DNA of 12,235 bases from JAAYJR01 sp964611525 (GTDB taxonomy: Bacteria; Bacteroidota; Bacteroidia; Bacteroidales; Prolixibacteraceae), in contig CAZTAL010000142.1 of the NCBI GenBank assembly GCA_964611525.1, positions 1-12,235 of the forward strand, written 5' to 3'. A program made the position numbers and the translations under genes. The notes beneath the pieces are model-generated. The model did no database searches. It saw only the letters and a list, made by a program, of their open reading frames with translations, and was not told where the DNA came from. Positions 7,104-12,235 of the stretch are shown here, piece after piece. The stretch's first letter is position 1. Every line of letters starts with the position of its first letter.

Positions 7104-7429
7104 ACTTGACAAAAGAGAAAATCAATGGTTTTTCCGTTATCAATATAATTGGAAGAATCGACAGTACCAATTATGCTGAATTTGAAAAACAGATAAACCA
7201 GCTTTTCAGCAGCGGTGAAACGAATATCATTATAAATTGTAAAGAGCTGAAATATATCAGCAGCTCCGGACTAAGGGTTTTTTTAATAGCACAGAAAAAA
7301 GCTACTGCAGTAAATGGTAAACTTCACTTATGTGAGATGCATCCTTCTATTAAAGAAATTTTTATCATCTCAGGATTCTCAACTATCTTCGATATATTCG
7401 AAACCCTGGAAGAGGCTCTTCAGCAATAA
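7100..7429 (+). CDS. STAS-domain anti-anti-sigma-type antagonist
   Basis: A 109-residue single-domain STAS protein of SpoIIAA/RsbV size. It starts with the paired strands (FSVINIIGRID), then helix 1, the strand NIIINCKELKYI and the switch loop SSSGLRVFLIA. Aligned with SpoIIAA (DSSG), S55 is the expected phosphorylated serine; the preceding aspartate of the classic motif is replaced by S54, as in many STAS proteins. The start overlaps the stop of the RsbW-like kinase by 4 bp, implying coupled, near-equimolar synthesis. The expected cycle is phosphorylation by that kinase and dephosphorylation by a PP2C phosphatase, probably the one at 1471-2649 (inference). The next gene, an ABC binding protein, begins only 3 bp after its stop. 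Confidence 0.93.
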   Translation: MNLTKEKINGFSVINIIGRIDSTNYAEFEKQINQLFSSGETNIIINCKELKYISSSGLRVFLIAQKKATAVNGKLHLCEMHPSIKEIFIISGFSTIFDIFETLEEALQQ

Positions 7430-7432
7430 ATC

Positions 7433-9355
7433 ATGAAACTCATCAAAATAATCAATTGTATTATAGCTCTGGTAATTGCGGGCGGAATTTTGCTTATCTC
7501 CGATTTACAGAACAGGACAGGCAAAAAGGATACAGAACCGGCTTTCAAAACAAATGTGGAATATCATGCCATCCCTGGAAAAACATACAAGATCGGCATG
7601 ACATATTTTGCACCTGACGCTACTTTTGAGATGGCAATGGAGGGGGTATGGGCAGGATTGAAAAATCTGGGCTTTGTAAAGGACAGCAACCTGACCGTTG
7701 TTTCACAGCATGCCAACGGCGAGATCGCCAACCTGCAACCAATCCACCTTAATATGGACAACCTGGATCTGGATCTCATACTGGTGACGTCAACGCCGGG
7801 TATATCTGCAGCAGTTTCGGCAGTCAAAAATCACCTGGTGGTATTTACCATGACATACACTCCGCTTGAGGCAGGAGCAGGGAAAAGCTATACAGATCAT
7901 CTTCCAAACATGACAGGCGTAGGTTCATTCCCTCCGGTGGAAAAAACTTTTGATTTCATTAAGGAAGTATTTCCGGATGCAAAAAGGATAGGAACTCTTT
8001 ATAATTCATCTGAAGCAAACTCAATTAAGGTTGTTGAGGTCGGCCGTAATTTTATAGAGGCAAAAGGACTCGAACTTGTTGAAAACACGGTTACAAATAC
8101 ATCAGAAGTGTTCCAGGCAGCATCGGCTCTTTGCATGAGAAATATTGATGTTATGTGGATAACCGGAGATAATACGGCCCTTCAGGCACTTCACGGTATA
8201 GTGAAAATATGCCGCGATAATAAAATTCCTCTTATTCTGAATGATGTGGATTATGTGAAATACGGGGCACTGGCTGCTGTGGGAGTGGGATGGTACAGCA
8301 CGGGCGTTTACTCGGCTTCTTTTGTAGCACGTGTACTTAACGGGGAAAACCCGGCAAATATCCCCATTGAGAACTATGTTGAAGAAGAAATTACCCTCAA
8401 TCATGATGTCGCAAGAGAGCTTAACGTTACATTCCCGGAAAAATACCTGTCGGCCGAAAAAGAAAACCGAGAAACAAAAAGTTATAAGTTTTGCCTGGTA
8501 CATTACGTTGACAGTCCTGTTTCGGAAGATGCGGAAAGAGGTATTCGGGATGAACTTAAGAATCAGGGAATGAAAGAAGGAAAGGACTTTACGCTTAAGG
8601 TATTTAATTCTCAGGGCGATATATCGATCCTTAACAATATTGCACAATCAGTGGCTACCGATCAGTGGGACCTAATTTTTACCCTTTCCACACCTACTAT
8701 TCAAATGCTTTCCCAAAAAATAACCGATACGCCGATCGTATTTTCAAATGTGGGAGATCCTGTCCGTGCCGGACTTGGCAAATCAAACATGGAGCACAAT
8801 CCCAATCTTACCGGTATATCCACAATGAGCAACTTTGAAGAGTTAATTATACTTGTTAAGGAATCTTTACCGGAAATCAGAAAGATAGGAACTATATTTA
8901 CTCCGAGTGAAATTAATTCTGTTGCATATATGGAAGAACTTGAAAAAGCTGCAAAAAGACAGGGCATTGAGTTGGAAACAGTACCGGCCAATTCAACATC
9001 AGAAGTTCCCGATGCAGCAAGAGTTCTGATAAACAAGGGAATAGGAGCATTCACACAGATCTCTGATAACCTGACTGCCAGTTGCGGGCCTTCTATTATA
9101 AAAGTAGCATATGATACGAATACTCCTTATTTCTCATATGTTACCCAACAGATAACCCAGGGTGCTATCGCCATTGTTTCAAGTGACTATTATTATGCAG
9201 GTATCGATGCTGTGCTGGTAGCAAAAAAAATACTTGACGGAGTGTCTCCCAAAGATATACCTTTCAGTAAAGTATCAAATTCTGTTGTGAAAGTAAATAA
9301 GGATGCGATGAATCATTTCGGGGTGCATGTTCCGAAGAAATATTTTAACAACTAA
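7433..9355 (+). CDS. Tandem double-domain ABC solute-binding protein (ABC_sub_bind/TrpX-like)
   Basis: A 640-residue exported protein, about twice the usual ~330 residues of the ABC_sub_bind (PF04392, TrpX/YkrA-like) family. After a hydrophobic N-terminal segment (about 7-24) lacking a lipobox or clear AxA site, so possibly an uncleaved anchor, two homologous domains follow. Repeat 1 starts at Y52 (YKIGMTYF...), repeat 2 at Y351 (YKFCLVHY...). Each repeats the same landmarks: 'G...EL/GLKNLG', a strand 'DLI.T.STP', 'PNLTG(V/I).S', '(K)RIGTLY/IGTIF..SE.NS', 'TSEV..AA..L', 'D/SDYYYAG...A....(V)L.G..P..IP', ending 'FPEKYL'/'VPKKYF'. The halves are clearly diverged, so the duplication is old. The protein should deliver a small ligand to the permease and ATPase downstream. 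Known single-domain relatives include tryptophan or tyrosine binders, but the ligand here is unknown. The next gene starts 12 bp later. Confidence 0.92.
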   Translation: MKLIKIINCIIALVIAGGILLISDLQNRTGKKDTEPAFKTNVEYHAIPGKTYKIGMTYFAPDATFEMAMEGVWAGLKNLGFVKDSNLTVVSQHANGEIANLQPIHLNMDNLDLDLILVTSTPGISAAVSAVKNHLVVFTMTYTPLEAGAGKSYTDHLPNMTGVGSFPPVEKTFDFIKEVFPDAKRIGTLYNSSEANSIKVVEVGRNFIEAKGLELVENTVTNTSEVFQAASALCMRNIDVMWITGDNTALQALHGIVKICRDNKIPLILNDVDYVKYGALAAVGVGWYSTGVYSASFVARVLNGENPANIPIENYVEEEITLNHDVARELNVTFPEKYLSAEKENRETKSYKFCLVHYVDSPVSEDAERGIRDELKNQGMKEGKDFTLKVFNSQGDISILNNIAQSVATDQWDLIFTLSTPTIQMLSQKITDTPIVFSNVGDPVRAGLGKSNMEHNPNLTGISTMSNFEELIILVKESLPEIRKIGTIFTPSEINSVAYMEELEKAAKRQGIELETVPANSTSEVPDAARVLINKGIGAFTQISDNLTASCGPSIIKVAYDTNTPYFSYVTQQITQGAIAIVSSDYYYAGIDAVLVAKKILDGVSPKDIPFSKVSNSVVKVNKDAMNHFGVHVPKKYFNN

Positions 9356-9367
9356 AAATGCTGAAGT

Positions 9368-10612
9368 ATGAACAACCTTGAAATTAGCATGACAAAGAGC
9401 AATGACGAAATTTGTCTTACCTGTACCGGCAGACTGGATGCTAACAGGGCGGGATATCTTAATGATTACATTGACAGGCTGGTACGCGAAGGGCGCTATC
9501 ATATTGTACTTGATCTTACAGGGATAGAATATCTGAGCTCAGCAGGTATAAGGATTCTTGTTTCCCAGTATAAAAATCTTGATGCCGTGAATGGATATTT
9601 TACTATCCTGAAAATGTCAGACAATGTAAGGCAGGTACTAAACATGGTTGGAATAGCCGATATGCTGAGCCGGCAATCCCGGATAAAACAACTGGAAAAA
9701 GGCGAAGAAGAACTAAACAGACTGGAAGCATACGGATTTGCCTTTACACGTACTACTCTTTCACCGGATGCAAAAACCGATATCGAATTTTACGGTAGGC
9801 CGGAACTTACTGCCAAGTCGGGATTCATGCCTGAGCATGTTAGGATGATCAAAGCAGGAGTCAATCATTTTGCGGTCGGATTGGGAGCCATCGGTACTTC
9901 CTTCAATGAATGTAAAAACCGTTTCGGTGAATATATCCTGCTGGGCAAGAATGCTGCATATCTTCCCGGAGATGGCTCAAAAAAACCCGATTATATGATG
10001 GCCACCGGTCAGTTGGTAGTGTCGCTTACCGAATTATACGGAATTCATTTCACAGGACATTTTTCATATCTTATCCGCTTTGATCCTCTTGATCCCTTAA
10101 AAACAATAAAACTAAGCAGGTTTGCAGAAGTACTTATGCAACTTACGGATTATGATCAGATAGCTCTAGTAATGATAGCTGAAAGCGGGGGCCTGATAGG
10201 AACATCATTGAATACCTCACCGGTTGACGGTAAAAAACTTTTTACTTTTCCTGAAATCAAGCAAACAATGAATTTCACAACAGAACCTGCCCACAATAAA
10301 ATGCTGACCCTTTCGGCAGGATATCTGTCATCCAAAGAAAACAGTGAAGGAAAAAAATTCATCAGGCCTTTGTTGCCCGGGAAAAAATTATGGGGACATA
10401 TCCATTCATCGGTATTTCCATTTCTGCCCCTGAAAAAAACAAATATTGACCTGAATGAAACTATCGAATATATTTTTAATAATACGGAAATTACCGATAT
10501 CCTTCATCTTATAAATGATACCAGAGAGATCACAGGTCAGGGTGAAAGCCGGTTTGTAAAAGGTTTCTGCTGGGTAGTTCCCGTTGAATCAATAAATTTT
10601 TTGTCAAAATAA
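9368..10612 (+). CDS. STAS-domain protein with large unrecognised C-terminal domain
   Basis: A 414-residue cytoplasmic protein without signal or membrane segments. Residues 1-105 form a STAS domain: ICLTCTGRLDANRA, the strand HIVLDLTGIEYL and the switch loop SSAGIRILVS, where S58 aligns with the phosphoserine of SpoIIAA. A charged helical linker (about 106-125) leads to about 290 residues that I cannot assign. Landmarks are VNHFAVGLGAIGTSFNECKN, RFGEYILLGKNAAYLPGDG, KKPDYMMATGQLVVSLTELY, IHFTGHFSYLIRFD, ALVMIAESGGLIGTSL and a C-terminal GFCWVVPVESI. The ESGGLIGTSL segment faintly recalls the GDVSGKGVPAA turn of PP2C phosphatases, but the metal-binding aspartates are not evident; this is speculation. 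It sits between the binding protein (12-bp gap) and the permease (12-bp gap), so it is probably part of the importer operon, perhaps a second target of the kinase and a link between the switch and the transporter. Confidence 0.85.
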   Translation: MNNLEISMTKSNDEICLTCTGRLDANRAGYLNDYIDRLVREGRYHIVLDLTGIEYLSSAGIRILVSQYKNLDAVNGYFTILKMSDNVRQVLNMVGIADMLSRQSRIKQLEKGEEELNRLEAYGFAFTRTTLSPDAKTDIEFYGRPELTAKSGFMPEHVRMIKAGVNHFAVGLGAIGTSFNECKNRFGEYILLGKNAAYLPGDGSKKPDYMMATGQLVVSLTELYGIHFTGHFSYLIRFDPLDPLKTIKLSRFAEVLMQLTDYDQIALVMIAESGGLIGTSLNTSPVDGKKLFTFPEIKQTMNFTTEPAHNKMLTLSAGYLSSKENSEGKKFIRPLLPGKKLWGHIHSSVFPFLPLKKTNIDLNETIEYIFNNTEITDILHLINDTREITGQGESRFVKGFCWVVPVESINFLSK

Positions 10613-10624
10613 TAATGTTTAATT

Positions 10625-11572
10625 ATGTCATTGTTAATCGGATCTACTACCATTGGATTAATCCTGGCGCTCCTTGCACTGGGAATTTTTATCAGCTTCA
10701 GGATCTTCGCCTTTCCTGATATAACAGCCGAAGGTTCTTTTACATTTGGCGCTGCAACAGCTTCTGCGCTGATAGTGGCAGGTGTCAATCCCCTGCTGGC
10801 ATGCCTGGCAGCATTCATTGCTGGCATGATTGCCGGTGCTTCCACAGGAGTAATTCATACAAAGTTTAAAATAAATCCCCTGCTGGCAGGGATACTTGTA
10901 ATGACAGCTTTGTATTCTGTGAACCTTCATGTAATGGGAAAAAGCAACCTGCCTCTTCTGAGTGAAATTACTGTTTTTTCATGGATTGAAAATCTGTCTG
11001 CTGCAATTTCGGGACCTGAAAGTAAAATGATAATCATAGGATGGGAAGTTTCAACAAAGGATGTCTGGCTACTGCTGTTTTCCTTTATTGCAATCCTTAT
11101 TTTCTGCATAATACTGTGGTGGTTCTTTAAAACCAATATCGGCACAGCTATGCGGGCTACAGGTGATAATGCCCAGATGATCCGTGCACTGGGCGTAAAT
11201 ACAAAAATGCTGATAATTGCAGGGATAGCCCTGTCTAACGGATTCATAGCCCTTTCAGGTGCCCTGCTGGCACAATACCAGGGTTTCGCCGATGTTCAGA
11301 TGGGACTGGGAATGATGGTCTGGGGACTTGCCAGTGTTATTATAGGTGAAGCTTTAATTAACGACAATAGTGTCGGATTTGTAATTGCCGGCGCAGTAGT
11401 GGGTTCTGTTTTATTCAGGTTACTGGTAGCTATAGCTCTTCGCTGGGGACTAAATCCGAATGACCTGAAGATCATCACAGCCTTGTTTGTATTTATTGCA
11501 CTCATCCTGCCAGGATTAATGAAAAATAAGCAAAAACTGACCTTTAAAAGAAAATCACATGCTATCAATTGA
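10625..11572 (+). CDS. ABC transporter permease (TrpY/YkrN-like, BPD_transp_2 family)
   Basis: A 315-residue, very hydrophobic inner-membrane protein with about eight to ten helices, a normal length for permeases that accompany ABC_sub_bind proteins. It opens with GLILALLALGIFISFRIF, followed by the conserved FPDITAEGSFTFGAA segment typical of this branch of the branched-chain/ribose-type permease superfamily. The cytoplasmic coupling loop is recognisable at TAMRATGDNAQMIRALGVNT. Later landmarks are LSNGFIALSGALLAQYQGFAD and MVWGLASVIIGEAL, then a basic tail (KNKQKLTFKRK). It probably works as a homodimer with the ATPase encoded next. That gene starts inside this one (14-bp overlap at 11559-11572), as expected for a coupled pair. 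The out-of-frame ATG at 10615 gives no protein, so 10625 is the start. Confidence 0.95.
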   Translation: MSLLIGSTTIGLILALLALGIFISFRIFAFPDITAEGSFTFGAATASALIVAGVNPLLACLAAFIAGMIAGASTGVIHTKFKINPLLAGILVMTALYSVNLHVMGKSNLPLLSEITVFSWIENLSAAISGPESKMIIIGWEVSTKDVWLLLFSFIAILIFCIILWWFFKTNIGTAMRATGDNAQMIRALGVNTKMLIIAGIALSNGFIALSGALLAQYQGFADVQMGLGMMVWGLASVIIGEALINDNSVGFVIAGAVVGSVLFRLLVAIALRWGLNPNDLKIITALFVFIALILPGLMKNKQKLTFKRKSHAIN

Positions 11573-12235
11573 AAATATCAAAAAAACCTTTAATCCCGCA
11601 ACTGTTAACGAAGTGAAGGCATTACAGGGTGTTTCCCTGCGCATTGACAATGGTGATTTTGTTTGTGTACTCGGTACTAACGGCTCCGGAAAATCAACTC
11701 TTCTGAATGCGGTGGCGGGAAGCTTTATCGTTGATGAAGGTACCATTACACTTAACGGAAAGGATATTACAAAATGGAGTGAATACAAACGAGCTAAATA
11801 TATCGGGCGCGTTTTTCAAAATCCCTTTACAGGAACAGCTCCTAACATGTCAATCAGGGAAAACCTCGCCCTGGCTATGAAGCGGGGTAAAAAGCGCGGT
11901 TTTGGCTGGGGACTTCCCGTTTCACTGCTTAACAAATTCAAAAAAATGGTGATGCCACTGAATATGAAACTGGAAGACAGGCTTGAAAATCCCATAGGCA
12001 AGCTGTCAGGCGGCCAGAGACAGGCACTCACATTACTTATGGCTACCGCACTAAAGCCCGATTTGCTTCTTTTGGATGAGCATACTGCCGCCCTTGATCC
12101 GAAAACCGCTGCAAAAGTTATTGACCTCACACAACAACTTATATCAAAAGATAATCTTACCACTCTTATGGTGACCCATTCAATGCAACAGGCAGTTAAT
12201 CTGGGAGACCGGATAATCATGATGCACCACGGAAA
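11559..12235 (+). CDS. ABC transporter ATPase (TrpZ/COG1101-like), C-terminus beyond window
   Basis: About 225 residues are visible; relatives are about 260 long, so roughly 35 are cut off by the window edge. All nucleotide-binding motifs are present: Walker A GTNGSGKST (39-47, K45), Q-loop VFQNPF, signature LSGGQRQ (from L149), Walker B LLLLDE with D173 and catalytic E174, and the H-loop histidine H207 in VTHSM. The sequence RVFQNPFTGTAPNMSIREN and the LLLLDEHTAALDP Walker B/D-loop are typical of ATPases paired with ABC_sub_bind proteins and TrpY-like permeases, so this should energise import by the preceding permease. The ATG at 11559 lies inside the permease gene and gives the natural ATPase N-terminus MLSIENIKKTF. 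The family call is secure; the substrate is not. Confidence 0.95.
   Translation, partial: MLSIENIKKTFNPATVNEVKALQGVSLRIDNGDFVCVLGTNGSGKSTLLNAVAGSFIVDEGTITLNGKDITKWSEYKRAKYIGRVFQNPFTGTAPNMSIRENLALAMKRGKKRGFGWGLPVSLLNKFKKMVMPLNMKLEDRLENPIGKLSGGQRQALTLLMATALKPDLLLLDEHTAALDPKTAAKVIDLTQQLISKDNLTTLMVTHSMQQAVNLGDRIIMMHHG

Noticed and set aside
8102..8647. 181-codon minus-strand open frame inside the tandem binding-protein gene
   Set aside because: It is antisense to a well-supported domain repeat, has no recognisable domain, and spans the junction of the two repeats without any break in the plus-strand frame.
11816..12220. 134-codon minus-strand open frame opposite the ABC ATPase
   Set aside because: The plus strand carries Walker A, signature, Walker B and H-loop motifs in one frame; the antisense frame is Ser/Arg/Phe-rich shadow sequence.

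Overview
The window looks like chromosomal DNA of a member of the Bacteroidota. The base composition is AT-rich, the intergenic stretches are very AT-rich, clear Shine-Dalgarno sequences are mostly absent, and the protein families (DUF4168, a TerB/ABC-like relic, partner-switching regulators, a Cache-type histidine kinase) fit that group. This placement is inference. I see no rRNA, tRNA, CRISPR array, transposase or phage gene.

Layout: (1) 1-331, minus strand: the start of a secreted DUF4168 protein that runs off the left edge. (2) 332-1470: a decayed region with a possible membrane-protein scrap and, at 858-1280, a pseudogene on the minus strand. The pseudogene reads through an in-frame TAG and resembles the TerB-like N-terminal part of large Bacteroidota ABC proteins. 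(3) 1471-2649, minus: a response regulator fused to a SpoIIE/RsbU-type PP2C phosphatase. (4) 2650-3182: a divergent intergenic region with two copies of a short palindromic repeat (a third copy lies at 1403-1464) and a strong hairpin with a T-run. (5) 3183-6361, plus: an NMT1/THI5-like solute-binding lipoprotein overlapping by 4 bp a dCache-HAMP histidine kinase. (6) 6681 to the right edge, plus: six tightly packed genes, namely an RsbW-like serine kinase, a STAS antagonist, a double-length ABC solute-binding protein (two PF04392-type domains in tandem), a STAS protein with an unrecognised ~290-residue C-terminal domain, an ABC permease (TrpY/YkrN-like) and its ATPase (cut off by the window end).

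Reading as a system (inference): the locus holds the parts of a signalling chain that starts with a periplasmic ligand and ends at an importer. Ligand binding by the lipoprotein and/or Cache domain would set the histidine kinase. The kinase would phosphorylate the only receiver domain in the window, which is fused to a PP2C phosphatase. The phosphatase would dephosphorylate one or both STAS proteins, which the RsbW-like kinase phosphorylates. No sigma factor is visible, and the switch genes are interleaved with the importer genes, so the output may be the importer itself or a regulator elsewhere. The strongest novelty candidates are this importer/partner-switch operon, the tandem binding protein, and the unknown domain on the second STAS protein.
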